Below are positions 48,416 to 57,660 of a stretch of DNA of 64,000 bases, piece by piece. The stretch is taken from NCBI GenBank assembly GCA_016191085.1, contig JACPPJ010000038.1:62001-126000 (forward strand). Direction: 5' to 3'. A model generated the notes under the pieces. That model saw only the letters and a list, made by a program, of their open reading frames with translations. It did no database searches and was not told where the DNA came from. Source of the DNA: Acidobacteriota bacterium (GTDB taxonomy: Bacteria; Acidobacteriota; Terriglobia; 2-12-FULL-54-10). The stretch's first letter is position 1. Each line of letters begins with the position of its first letter. The position numbers and the translations under genes were made by a program.

Positions 48416-49374
48416 TGCGCAGTGTACTTGCCAACCTCCTTATCATTGCCGGTTTCGTGATGGGGCCTCTGACGATTGCAGCCGGACTGGTATGGCTGGA
48501 GCGCCGGTTACTGGCCGTGTGGCAAGACCGCTATGGCCCGAACCGGGTCGGCCCATTTGGACTGCTACAGGTGCTTGCAGACACGATCAAGATGCTCACG
48601 AAGGAAGATTGGGTGCCGCCGTTCGCCGACAGGTGGGTATTCGTTCTGGCCCCGGCGATCATCATCGTAACCGTGTTGATGTCCTTCGCCGTGGTCCCGA
48701 TTGCACCTGGATTGCACGTCGCGGACCTGAACGTGGGACTACTGTTCTTTCTCGGCATGTCGTCACTCGGCGTGTTCAGCATTGTGCTGGGAGGCTGGTC
48801 GTCAAGCAATAAGTACGCGCTGCTCGGGGCGCTGCGAGCAGCGGCCCAGATGTTGAGCTACGAAGTGTTCATGGGGCTGTCGCTCATGGGAGTGGTGGCG
48901 ATCGCAGGCTCATTCAGCTTGGTTGATATTGTCAACGCGCAGCGCCATCTCTGGTTCATCATCCCCCAGTTTCCGGGATTCTTGCTTTTTCTGATTGCCG
49001 GAAGCGCCGAGGCTCGCCGCATCCCGTTCGACTTGCCCGAATCGGAGAGCGAGTTGGTGGCCGGATTTCACGTGGAGTATTCCGGGATGAAGTTCGGCAT
49101 GTTCTTCGTCGGCGAGTACATGGGCGTGACCCTCATCTCCGCAATGCTGACGGTTCTGTTCTTGGGTGGCTGGCACGGGCCATGGCTTCCACCGGTGGTC
49201 TGGTTTTTTCTGAAAACGTTTTTCTTCATCTGCCTGTTCATCCTGGCGCGAGCCTCGTTCCCACGCCCGCGATTCGATCAGCTCATGGAGTTTGGCTGGA
49301 AGAAGGTCCTTCCGCTCGCGCTGCTGAACCTGATTATTACAGGCGCAATTGTGGTAGCAACCGGAGGCCAGTGA
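48412..49374 (+). CDS. nuoH: NADH-quinone oxidoreductase subunit H
   Basis: The 320-residue membrane protein has about eight helices and the conserved [16 protein letters not shown] and [18 protein letters not shown] loops that form the quinone entry site. The start (ATGATG) overlaps the nuoG stop; either ATG could be used. Its TGA overlaps the nuoI ATG. Confidence 0.95.
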   Translation: MMRSVLANLLIIAGFVMGPLTIAAGLVWLERRLLAVWQDRYGPNRVGPFGLLQVLADTIKMLTKEDWVPPFADRWVFVLAPAIIIVTVLMSFAVVPIAPGLHVADLNVGLLFFLGMSSLGVFSIVLGGWSSSNKYALLGALRAAAQMLSYEVFMGLSLMGVVAIAGSFSLVDIVNAQRHLWFIIPQFPGFLLFLIAGSAEARRIPFDLPESESELVAGFHVEYSGMKFGMFFVGEYMGVTLISAMLTVLFLGGWHGPWLPPVVWFFLKTFFFICLFILARASFPRPRFDQLMEFGWKKVLPLALLNLIITGAIVVATGGQ

Positions 49375-49889
49375 TGCTCAGCATGCTTAGGACGATGTGG
49401 GAGATACTGCGTCACACCTTCCGCCCGCGCGTGACGGTCCTCTATCCGGAGCAGCCGTTCAAACTGCCTCCGCGATATCGCGGGCGCATCGTTCTGACGC
49501 GCGATCCGGACGGCCAGGAGCGCTGCGTCGCGTGTTATCTCTGCGCCGTCGCGTGTCCGGTGGATTGCATCGCGCTCCAAGCCACGCAGGACGAAACGGG
49601 CCGACGGTACCCGGAGTTCTTTCGCATCAATTTTTCCCGCTGCATCTTTTGCGGATATTGCGAGGAGGCTTGCCCGACCTACGCCATTCAGCTCACGCCG
49701 GACTTTCAGATGAGCGAATACAACCGTCAAAGCATGGTCTACGAGAAGGAGCACCTGCTGATCAGCGGTGAAGGGAAGTATCACGGCTACAACTTCTGGC
49801 GAGTCGCCGGTGTGCAGATCGGCGGGAAGGATAAGGGCGAAGCGGAACGCGAGAGCGCGCCAGTAGACGTACACAGCCTTCTGCCCTGA
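49374..49889 (+). CDS. nuoI: NADH-quinone oxidoreductase subunit I
   Basis: The 171-residue ferredoxin-like protein has two 4Fe-4S motifs, [12 protein letters not shown] and [12 protein letters not shown], for clusters N6a and N6b. The start is set by the ATGA overlap with nuoH. A charged C-terminal tail ([12 protein letters not shown]) follows the conserved part. Confidence 0.95.
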   Translation: MLSMLRTMWEILRHTFRPRVTVLYPEQPFKLPPRYRGRIVLTRDPDGQERCVACYLCAVACPVDCIALQATQDETGRRYPEFFRINFSRCIFCGYCEEACPTYAIQLTPDFQMSEYNRQSMVYEKEHLLISGEGKYHGYNFWRVAGVQIGGKDKGEAERESAPVDVHSLLP

Positions 49890-49897
49890 GGCGACGC

Positions 49898-50491
49898 ATG
49901 GTCATTGCATTCTATATCGCGGGCGCAGTCGCGATCGTTGCGACGGTGATGACCATCACCCGCGTCAATGCTGTGCATGCCTTGTTGTATCTGATCGTGT
50001 CGCTGCTCGCTGCTGCCGTCATTTTCTTTCTGATGGGAGCACCGGCCATCGCTGCGCTTGAGATCGTCATTTACGCAGGCGCCATCATGGTCCTATTCCT
50101 TTTCACAGTGATGATGATGAATCTCGGCCAGCGCTCCGCACAGCGGGAGCGCGAGCTTTTGACGCCGGGCATCTGGATTGGTCCGCTGATACTTGGCGCA
50201 GTTCTGCTCGCTGAATTTGGATACGTCCTGATGCGCGGACCAAGCCGGGGCGAAATGAATGCGGCAATTCCGCCAAAGGCCGTGGGCATCGCCCTCTATG
50301 GCCAGTACGTCATCGCCGTCGAGCTGGCTTCATTTCTGATGCTCGCGGCTCTGATCGGTGCGTTCCATCTCGGCTGGCGGCGGCCTGGTAGTGCGCAGGA
50401 GGGTCTACATGTCGGTTCCGATGGAGCACGGGCTGATGCTCGCAGCGATCTTGTTCACGCTGGGAGTGATCGGGTTACTCGTGCGTCGTAA
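49898..50491 (+). CDS. nuoJ: NADH-quinone oxidoreductase subunit J
   Basis: The 197-residue protein has five helices and the core [21 protein letters not shown]. After residue 166 comes a hydrophilic tail ([20 protein letters not shown]) not expected in NuoJ, and the gene runs 83 bases into nuoK. The tail is probably out-of-frame readthrough of nuoK-coding DNA caused by loss of the normal stop, or it is a real extension. Confidence 0.88.
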   Translation: MVIAFYIAGAVAIVATVMTITRVNAVHALLYLIVSLLAAAVIFFLMGAPAIAALEIVIYAGAIMVLFLFTVMMMNLGQRSAQRERELLTPGIWIGPLILGAVLLAEFGYVLMRGPSRGEMNAAIPPKAVGIALYGQYVIAVELASFLMLAALIGAFHLGWRRPGSAQEGLHVGSDGARADARSDLVHAGSDRVTRAS

Positions 50492-50714
50492 CATCATTTT
50501 CGTTCTGATGTCCGTCGAGATCATGCTGAACGCATCCGGTCTCGCGTTCATCGCCGCGGGCGCGCGCTGGGCGCAGGCGGACGGCCAGATCATGTTCCTG
50601 ATGATTCTGACCATGGCTGCGGCGGAAGTTGCCGTGGGGCTGGCGCTCGTCCTTCAGGTATATCACCGCTTCGAATTGCTCGATAGCGATCGCGTGAGCG
50701 AAATGAAAGGGTGA
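50409..50714 (+). CDS. nuoK: NADH-quinone oxidoreductase subunit K
   Basis: The 101-residue protein has three helices and the conserved Glu residues in MSVEIMLNA and [11 protein letters not shown] used in proton transfer. The ATG follows AGGAGG. It overlaps nuoJ by 83 bases in another frame. Confidence 0.95.
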   Translation: MSVPMEHGLMLAAILFTLGVIGLLVRRNIIFVLMSVEIMLNASGLAFIAAGARWAQADGQIMFLMILTMAAAEVAVGLALVLQVYHRFELLDSDRVSEMKG

Positions 50715-50716
50715 CA

Positions 50717-52606
50717 ATGCTGCGCCTGCTGTGGCTGATCCCGGCAATACCGATGGCCAGCGCTGTGGTGCTCGCCCTGTTCGGAGCGGGGCTGCGCCGT
50801 CGCGTCGTGAGCATCATCGGAGTCGGATCGGTGTTCGCTAGCGCTGTTATCGCTTCAGCAGTAGCGGCTGATTTCGTCTCTTCTCCACCTGAGGGAAACG
50901 CGTACCGGCAAGTGCTTTGGAATTGGATCGGCGTCGGCTCACTGCGCCTGGATGCCGGTCTCTACCTTGACGCGCTTTCGCTGCTGATGACGCTCGTGGT
51001 GACGTGTGTCGGCGCGCTGATCCATCTTTATTCCACCGAATACATGGCGCACGGCGAGGGGTTCAGCCGTTTCTTCGCGTACATGAACCTGTTTGTCGCT
51101 TCGATGCTGATCTTGGTGCTGGGCGACAACCTTGTCTTTCTCTTCCTCGGCTGGGAAGGTGTGGGGCTGTGCAGTTTTCTGCTCATCGGATTTTGGTTTA
51201 CTGATCCGGCAAACGTGAAAGCCGCACTGAAGGCGTTCATCGTCACGCGTGTCGGCGACACCGCGTTCATGATCGGCCTGTTTTTGCTGTTCCAGCGCCT
51301 GGGCAGTCTGGACATACAACAGGTATTGCAGAACGCACAGGCGCAATGGCCCACCGGGTCGGCATACGCAATCGCCGCCGCCGCACTGCTGTTGGGAGGA
51401 GCCGTAGGGAAATCCGCACAGTTGCCGCTGCACACCTGGTTGCCTGACGCCATGGCCGGCCCAACTCCCACCAGCGCGCTGATCCACGCCGCGACTATGG
51501 TAACAGCAGGCGTCTACTTGATCGCCAGAACGCACGCGCTCTTCGTACTTGCGCCGCCGGTCATGACGGCAGTTGCTGTCATCGGCGCGCTAGGGCTGCT
51601 GATGGCCGGCTTCAGCGCGCTCACTCAGCGCGAGATCAAGAAAGTGCTGGCGTGGTCCACCGTCAGTCAGATCGGGTACATGTTCCTCGCGTTGGGCGTC
51701 GGCGCGTGGATAGGCGCGATGTTTCACTTCTTCACGCATGCTTTTTTCAAGGCGCTGCTGTTCCTAGCCGCCGGACACGTCGTCGAGACCCTACATGAAA
51801 ACGACATCTTCCGAATGGGCGGATTGCGGAAGGACCTTCCCATTACGTATTGGTCATTCGTGATTGGTGGATCAGCTCTCGCGGGGCTGCCGTATATCAC
51901 GGCTGGGTCTTACAGCAAAGATCAGATCATCTGGCGCGCATGGGCATCTCCGTATGGCCATCCATTGCTGTGGGCAGCGGCGGTCGCTGCCGTGCTGCTG
52001 ACCTCGCTCTATACGTACCGGCTGATCTTTCTCGTGTTTTTCGGCAGCGAGGCGAAAACGCCCGAACATTTACCTGGCATGGCGATGCTGTTGCCCGTGA
52101 TCGTTCTCTGCGTGCCGTCAATCGCGGCGGGTTGGCTGAATCGACCGCCTGCGCTCGGCGCCCACCGCTTATTCGACAACTTTCTTGAATCGGCGCTCCC
52201 GCCCGCGCCTGCCGGCGCTCACCCAGTTCTGAGTGAGGGGCTGTCGGAACTCGCGGCTGCGAGCGCGTTCGCCATTGGTTTGGCACTTGCGTGGTGGCTT
52301 TATATCCGGCGTCGGGCACACGTCGAAGCGTTCGCATCGAGCGGGCCTGCCGCCGCGCTGCATCGTTTGTGGTTTTCCGGATGGGGCTTCGATTCGCTGT
52401 ATGACGCATTGTTCGTTCGACCCGTGGTGTGGATAGCAACCGTGAACAAGTCGGACGTTGTAGACCAAGTCTACGCTGCCGTAAGTTTAGGGAGCCGCGC
52501 GCTCAATCGCGCGCTCGCTGTGACACAAACGGGCCGTGTGCGTTGGTATGCAGCGGGGATCGCGGGCGGGGCCGCTGTCCTCCTGGGCATCGCTATTTTC
52601 TTATGA
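50717..52606 (+). CDS. nuoL: NADH-quinone oxidoreductase subunit L
   Basis: The 629-residue antiporter-like subunit has the family core GWEGVGLCSFLLIGFWF, the LPLHTWLPDAMAGPTPTSAL loop with key His and Lys residues, and a long amphipathic C-terminal helix region. I prefer the ATG after AAAGGG; a GTG 6 bases upstream is also possible. Confidence 0.95.
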   Translation: MLRLLWLIPAIPMASAVVLALFGAGLRRRVVSIIGVGSVFASAVIASAVAADFVSSPPEGNAYRQVLWNWIGVGSLRLDAGLYLDALSLLMTLVVTCVGALIHLYSTEYMAHGEGFSRFFAYMNLFVASMLILVLGDNLVFLFLGWEGVGLCSFLLIGFWFTDPANVKAALKAFIVTRVGDTAFMIGLFLLFQRLGSLDIQQVLQNAQAQWPTGSAYAIAAAALLLGGAVGKSAQLPLHTWLPDAMAGPTPTSALIHAATMVTAGVYLIARTHALFVLAPPVMTAVAVIGALGLLMAGFSALTQREIKKVLAWSTVSQIGYMFLALGVGAWIGAMFHFFTHAFFKALLFLAAGHVVETLHENDIFRMGGLRKDLPITYWSFVIGGSALAGLPYITAGSYSKDQIIWRAWASPYGHPLLWAAAVAAVLLTSLYTYRLIFLVFFGSEAKTPEHLPGMAMLLPVIVLCVPSIAAGWLNRPPALGAHRLFDNFLESALPPAPAGAHPVLSEGLSELAAASAFAIGLALAWWLYIRRRAHVEAFASSGPAAALHRLWFSGWGFDSLYDALFVRPVVWIATVNKSDVVDQVYAAVSLGSRALNRALAVTQTGRVRWYAAGIAGGAAVLLGIAIFL

Positions 52607-54081
52607 CGCTGATTTGGATACTTGCGATTCCATTTTTTGCGGGGTTGCTCGCGTGGGCCACCGCACGGCTGAACGATTCGTCGCCGCGCTGGATCTCGCT
52701 TGCGGCGTCGGTCGCCAGTCTCGCGTTGACGTTGCAGGCGTGGTGGGCTCGCGCGCCCGGTGCGCGATGGGCTGCCGAGTATAACGCGCCCTGGATTCCG
52801 GAGTTCGGAATCAGCTTCCGTTTGGGGATGGACGGGCTGAGTTTTTTGCTACTCGCGCTGACCTTTTTCCTTACCGCCATTGGCGTGTTTGCTTCATGGA
52901 CCGAAATACAGGAGTCGGTCGGGTTCTTTCATCTCAACCTTATGTGGATCAGCGCGGCCATAGCCGCAGTCTTTGTCGCCCTGGATCTGTTCCTGTTTTT
53001 CTTCGCATGGGAAGCGATGCTCATTCCTATGTATTTCTTGATCTCCATCTGGGGATATGAGCGCCGTGTTTACGCAGCCATCAAATTTTTCATCTTCACC
53101 CAGTTCAGCGGACTGTTGATGCTGGTGGCTATTCTTGCGCTCTGTTTCGCGCACGCTCATGCAACAGGCGTCATCACGTTCGACTATTTAACACTGCTGA
53201 GCGATCCGCGTTCCAACACGCAGTCGTTGTGGATCACGCTGGGGTTCTTCATCGCGTTCGCGGTGAAGCTGCCGATGGTTCCGTTCCATACATGGCTGCC
53301 AGACGCTCACACCGAAGCGCCGACCGCCGGCAGCATCATCCTGGCTGGGCTCATGCTCAAGACTGGCGGATACGGGCTGATGCGTTTTGTCGTGCCGCTC
53401 TTTCCGGATGCCTCGCGAACACTCGCGCCACTTGCCATCGCGTTGGGAGTAGCCGGCGTGATCTATGGCGCCATTCTGGCCTTCGGGCAGACAGACCTGA
53501 AGCGCCTGATTGCGTATACGAGCGTCAGTCATTTGGGATTCGTGCTGATGGGAGTATTCGCATTCAACGAACTCGCGCTAAAAGGCGCTGTCATCACCAT
53601 GCTGGCGCACGGCCTCAGCACGGGCGCACTCTTCTTTGTCGTTGGCGCGCTCCAGCATAGGATTCACAGCCGCGAATTTGGCCGCATGGGCGGCATTTGG
53701 AACGTCACGCCCAGGCTTAGCGGCGCTGCTCTGTTCTTCGTAATGGCCTCTCTCGGCCTGCCCGGATTAGCCGACTTTGTCGGCGAATTCCTCACACTGG
53801 CGGGAACTTGGCAGGCGACACCAACAGCCGCAGCGGTCGCGTCGCTCGGCGTTGTCGGTGCTACCATTTACGGATTAAAAGTCGTCCAGCGCGTGTTGTA
53901 TGGACCTAATGTGAACAACCTTGCGTTTGCCGATTTCAGTCCGCGAGAAGCATTCATTGCTGCATGCTTTGTAGCGGCATCGCTGTGGATCGGGTTGTAT
54001 CCGGCGCCGGTACTAAGTGCGTTGTCCACGAGCGCGGAGCCGTTCTCAGTAATTACTTCGATCACGAGGTCCTTCCGATGA
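52603..54081 (+). CDS. nuoM: NADH-quinone oxidoreductase subunit M
   Basis: The 492-residue antiporter-like subunit has the conserved Glu in FFFAWEAMLIPMYFLI, the KLPMVPFHTWLPDAHTEAPT loop, and the GQTDLKRLIAYTSVSHLG segment. Start and stop overlap nuoL and nuoN by 4 bases each. Confidence 0.96.
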   Translation: MTLIWILAIPFFAGLLAWATARLNDSSPRWISLAASVASLALTLQAWWARAPGARWAAEYNAPWIPEFGISFRLGMDGLSFLLLALTFFLTAIGVFASWTEIQESVGFFHLNLMWISAAIAAVFVALDLFLFFFAWEAMLIPMYFLISIWGYERRVYAAIKFFIFTQFSGLLMLVAILALCFAHAHATGVITFDYLTLLSDPRSNTQSLWITLGFFIAFAVKLPMVPFHTWLPDAHTEAPTAGSIILAGLMLKTGGYGLMRFVVPLFPDASRTLAPLAIALGVAGVIYGAILAFGQTDLKRLIAYTSVSHLGFVLMGVFAFNELALKGAVITMLAHGLSTGALFFVVGALQHRIHSREFGRMGGIWNVTPRLSGAALFFVMASLGLPGLADFVGEFLTLAGTWQATPTAAAVASLGVVGATIYGLKVVQRVLYGPNVNNLAFADFSPREAFIAACFVAASLWIGLYPAPVLSALSTSAEPFSVITSITRSFR

Positions 54082-55523
54082 CCCTCGACGCAGCCGGGCT
54101 TCTCGCAATATTGCCGTTGCTCATCATCGGCGCGGGAACGATGGCTGTTATGGCGGCGATTGCGATGAAGCGCAATCATAAGGCTGCAGCCGCTCTCAGT
54201 TTTGCTGCCATCATCGTTGCGCTCATATCAGCATGGATGCCAAGTTCCGTAGGCACGCGCGCTGTTACACCCCTCCTTACTGTCGATGATTACTCCCGGT
54301 TCTTTACTACCGTCCTGCTTGTATTGAGCGCAGGCGTCATATTGGTTAGTTTTGCATATCTGGACACGACGGCCGCTCGACGCGAGGAATACTATTTGCT
54401 ACTGCTTACCGGAACCATCGGCGCGTTAGTTCTGCCGTCGGCGTCACACTATGTAGCGCTCTTTTTAGGAATCGAGTTGTTGAGTATTCCGCTTTACGCG
54501 CTACTGGCGTACCTTCCCCATCGGGAGCGGCCTCTCGAAGCAGGGCTGAAGTACCTGGTGCTGGCTGGAGCGTCATCCGCATTCTTACTGTTCGGTATTG
54601 CCTTGCTCTATGCCGAGACGGGAAGCATGGCCTTTGGAGCCGTCGCTGCGGGACAACTCGCCACCCCGGCGATGGTACTGATCCTTGTAGGCCTCGGGTT
54701 CAAACTTGCAATCGTTCCGTTTCATCTGTGGACCGCGGACGTTTACCAGGGTGCGCCTGCACCAGTGGGCGCGTTCATAGCGACAGTATCAAAGGGAGCT
54801 GTGATTGCAGTTACCATGCGGCTGCTCTTTGAGTCCGGCGCGCTCTCCTGGACGGCTGTGCGCATGCTCCTGATGATCATGGCACTCGGGTCTATGTTTG
54901 CGGGCAACGTGCTCGCGCTCATGCAAACCAATGTCAAGCGGCTGTTGGCCTATTCGTCCATTTCGCACCTCGGCTACGTGCTGATGGGCATACAAATCGG
55001 CGGCGCGCTTGCCGTCCGCGCAGTTGCGTTTTACGTCATGGCATACACTGCGAGTGTCCTGCTGGCGTTCGGGGTAGTGTCAGCCCTTTCGGCAGGACAG
55101 AAAGAACCTGAAGAGCTGAGTGAGTTGGAAGGATTATTCTGGACTCGGCCGTGGATGGGCGTGATGTTGACGCTTTCGATGATGTCGCTGGCGGGGGTCC
55201 CGCTCACCGTTGGATTCATGGGGAAGTACTATCTGCTTGCAGCGGGCGCTGATTCCTCGGCCTGGCTGCTCTCCATCGGCCTAGTTGTCACAAGCGCCAT
55301 CGGAGCCTACTACTACCTCCGGGTAGTGGTGGCGATCTACAGTTCTCCACCAGAACCAACGCAAGCGTACCAGCGCGTAACGTGGCCAGCAAGTTTCGCG
55401 CTCATGCTGGCAACGGCAGTCGTGCTGTGGCTGGGTGTCTATCCACGCCTGGGCTTACACCGCTTGGACCTCGCGGGCAGTTTGCGTTCCGCCGAACAGC
55501 GCTCCACCGCGACGACGCGTTAA
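54078..55523 (+). CDS. nuoN: NADH-quinone oxidoreductase subunit N
   Basis: The 481-residue antiporter-like subunit has ALFLGIELLSIPLYALL with the conserved Glu, FKLAIVPFHLWTADVYQGAP, and QTNVKRLLAYSSISHLGYVL. It ends the complete nuo operon. No clear terminator was seen in the 259-base gap that follows. Confidence 0.95.
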   Translation: MTLDAAGLLAILPLLIIGAGTMAVMAAIAMKRNHKAAAALSFAAIIVALISAWMPSSVGTRAVTPLLTVDDYSRFFTTVLLVLSAGVILVSFAYLDTTAARREEYYLLLLTGTIGALVLPSASHYVALFLGIELLSIPLYALLAYLPHRERPLEAGLKYLVLAGASSAFLLFGIALLYAETGSMAFGAVAAGQLATPAMVLILVGLGFKLAIVPFHLWTADVYQGAPAPVGAFIATVSKGAVIAVTMRLLFESGALSWTAVRMLLMIMALGSMFAGNVLALMQTNVKRLLAYSSISHLGYVLMGIQIGGALAVRAVAFYVMAYTASVLLAFGVVSALSAGQKEPEELSELEGLFWTRPWMGVMLTLSMMSLAGVPLTVGFMGKYYLLAAGADSSAWLLSIGLVVTSAIGAYYYLRVVVAIYSSPPEPTQAYQRVTWPASFALMLATAVVLWLGVYPRLGLHRLDLAGSLRSAEQRSTATTR

Positions 55524-55682
55524 CTCCAGCAAACCGCCTACTCGTGGTGAGTGACGAGCACGCAACTGCAACCCCGCCAATTTTACCGCGGCGAACGGCT
55601 GGCTTGCTCTCCCCCGCAGCAAACCAAGCCGGTTCGCTCCTCCTCTTCTGACTGCCACACTTAAACTCCACAGGGGGCATAC

Positions 55683-55702
55683 GAAGTGAATAGGCTATAC
55701 CA
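55683..55702. promoter_or_regulatory. Conserved 20-bp element before the gluconate-dehydrogenase-like operon
   Basis: GAAGTGAATAGGCTATACCA differs by one base from 59645-59664 upstream of atpD. The core ATAGGCTAT is a palindrome about its central base. It lies 81 bases before the start codon. It may be an operator or part of a promoter; no normal -35 element is visible. Confidence 0.4.
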
Positions 55703-55782
55703 CTCGGGTGTTGCAGTTGACTTCGTAAGGTCTTGGTGCTGTAATTCGGTGCACGAGTGAAGTTTGCCCTCAAGGAGAGTCT

Positions 55783-56496
55783 ATGGCTGAGAAGTCACGT
55801 CGCGAATTCCTCAAGCAAACCGGAGCGGGCGCTTTGGGTGCCGGTATCCTCGCGAAGACGCTGCTCGCAACCAGTTCAGATTTCAGTAACGCACCGCAAG
55901 TGGACAAGAAAAGATTGGTAGCCGCGCTGGGCGACACCATCATCCCCACTGCCCCGGGTTATTCTGGTTATCAGCCTCTCGAGCAGTATGGAATCACCGA
56001 TGAAGTTCTGAAGGCGCTACCAGGAGTCAGTCAGCAGGATCTCAACGTATTCAATGCCTCCGCAGGTGAATTCTTCGGCGGAAAATCCTTCCTGGATCTT
56101 ACGGTGGAACAACGCGGGGAATTTCTCAATCTGATCGTCGCCAGCTTCCCGGCGGATACGTTCGGCTCGCCAGCAGCACCGGACAAACGACTCGCCACGG
56201 GTAAACTTGGCACGAAGCTCGATGCCGGCACCATAAAGACTCTGCAAACCGTTTTTCGGGGGGTACGGACCCGCGTGCTGACCGTGTTTTATCGCAATTT
56301 TCCGGAAGACCACATTGCGCGCGAAAAGAGCGGGCTGCCGTTGCTTGCCCCGGGCGATCAGCACCAGATCGTGGATCCGAACACCAAACAAGTCGTTACA
56401 GGTTGGGATGTGGCCAACTTCCCTGGTCCTCTGAGCTGGGAAGAAGAGCAAGAGCGCCGCGCCAAATGGATGACGATTCAGTGGTTCAAGGATTGA
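55783..56496 (+). CDS. Gluconate 2-dehydrogenase subunit 3 family protein
   Basis: The 237-residue protein has a twin-arginine leader (SRREFLKQTG then a short hydrophobic stretch). Its body matches the subunit 3 family, with LVAALGDTIIPTAPGYSG, a DLTVEQRGEFLNLIV helix and the closing PGPLSWEEEQERRAKWM. In gluconate and related FAD dehydrogenases this small subunit carries the Tat signal and exports the flavoprotein with it. The GMC oxidoreductase encoded at 57661 has no leader and is the obvious partner. AAGGAG precedes the ATG. Confidence 0.85.
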   Translation: MAEKSRREFLKQTGAGALGAGILAKTLLATSSDFSNAPQVDKKRLVAALGDTIIPTAPGYSGYQPLEQYGITDEVLKALPGVSQQDLNVFNASAGEFFGGKSFLDLTVEQRGEFLNLIVASFPADTFGSPAAPDKRLATGKLGTKLDAGTIKTLQTVFRGVRTRVLTVFYRNFPEDHIAREKSGLPLLAPGDQHQIVDPNTKQVVTGWDVANFPGPLSWEEEQERRAKWMTIQWFKD

Positions 56497-56636
56497 AAAC
56501 CTGTTCCCAAAGAATTGCGTTCTTTTCGTGACGCGGCTATTACCTGTTCGGGCTGAGCCTGAGTGAAACTAACTTCCCTGAGGTCGCCCATCCGATGAGA
56601 AACAGCGCTGTCACGACCTGCTAACAAAGTAAAACG

Positions 56637-57581
56637 ATGGAATCGGAACGACTTTATTTATGGGCAATTTCTTTTTGTCCGGATCGGATACGGCGAGTTC
56701 TTTCGTTGGCACTCGCTCTCTTGTTCATGAGCGGCGCATCGGCGATTGCACAAGAAAGAGGGGGCGGCCGTCGCCCCGACCGTCCAGTCCCGACCAAGCC
56801 CTTCCGCATCATCGGTAATATCTACTATGTGGGACAGACTGATAATTCCAGGCCAGGTACCGACGATGCTGCCTACCTGATTAGCACCTCGCAGGGACTC
56901 ATACTGCTCGATACCGGTGAAGAGGATACGGTTCCGCAGATTGATGAGAACATTAAAAGGCTGGGGTTTAAGATTCAGGACATTAAATTCATTCTGAACA
57001 GCCACGCCCATTCCGACCACGTGGCGGGCGATGCCCGGATGAAAGAGCTGTCCGGAGCAAGACTTCTCTCCATGGCACAAGACGCCCCGGTGATCGAAAG
57101 CGGGGGGAAGGAAGATTTCAACCCGGCGCGCGGGAATTATCGGGCAGCAAAGGTCGACCGCATCATTCATGATGGAGAGAAGATTCAGCTCGGGGCTACC
57201 ACGATGGTGGCTCACCTGACGGCGGGCCATACCAAAGGTTGCACCTCCTGGACCACGGTCGTGGAGGACGGGGATAAGAAATACAACACGCTTTTTCTCT
57301 GCAGCGATCGGATCACGCCGAAGGTGCCTCTGATCAACAATGAACGCTATCCGACCATTGCGGAGGATTTCAGGAAGACCTACAAGACCCTGCGTTCTCT
57401 GCCGGTCGAGGTATTTCTGGGAGCGCATGGCAATTTTTTGGGGTTGGTCGAGAAGGCCAAGCGTTTGAAGCAGGGAGCGAGCCCGAACCCTTTTATTGAC
57501 CCCAAAGCATACCGGGACGAGATCGACTCTGCCGAGCGTGACTTTCTCGCCGAATTGGAGAAACAGGGCGGGACCCCTTGA
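56637..57581 (+). CDS. Exported metallo-beta-lactamase-fold protein, subclass B3-like
   Basis: The 314-residue precursor has an N-terminal signal segment (VLSLALALLFMSGASAIAQ) and the zinc motif NSHAHSDHVAGD (HxHxDH). It also has a His in HLTAGHTKGCTSWTTV and a His in VFLGAHGNFLGL, with an NPFIDPKAYRDEI ending. All six zinc ligands of a B3 beta-lactamase are present, and the C-terminal pattern is that of the subclass. Antibiotic hydrolysis is possible but unproven; many environmental relatives have other or unknown substrates. It sits between the two dehydrogenase genes, so it could also serve that pathway. Confidence 0.8.
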   Translation: MESERLYLWAISFCPDRIRRVLSLALALLFMSGASAIAQERGGGRRPDRPVPTKPFRIIGNIYYVGQTDNSRPGTDDAAYLISTSQGLILLDTGEEDTVPQIDENIKRLGFKIQDIKFILNSHAHSDHVAGDARMKELSGARLLSMAQDAPVIESGGKEDFNPARGNYRAAKVDRIIHDGEKIQLGATTMVAHLTAGHTKGCTSWTTVVEDGDKKYNTLFLCSDRITPKVPLINNERYPTIAEDFRKTYKTLRSLPVEVFLGAHGNFLGLVEKAKRLKQGASPNPFIDPKAYRDEIDSAERDFLAELEKQGGTP

Positions 57582-57660
57582 AGTAGCCCGAATCAGAAAG
57601 AGCCGTGGTTTCGCTTAGTCCCGCATCGGAATTACCGTGAATTTCTAATAGGAGACTGTG

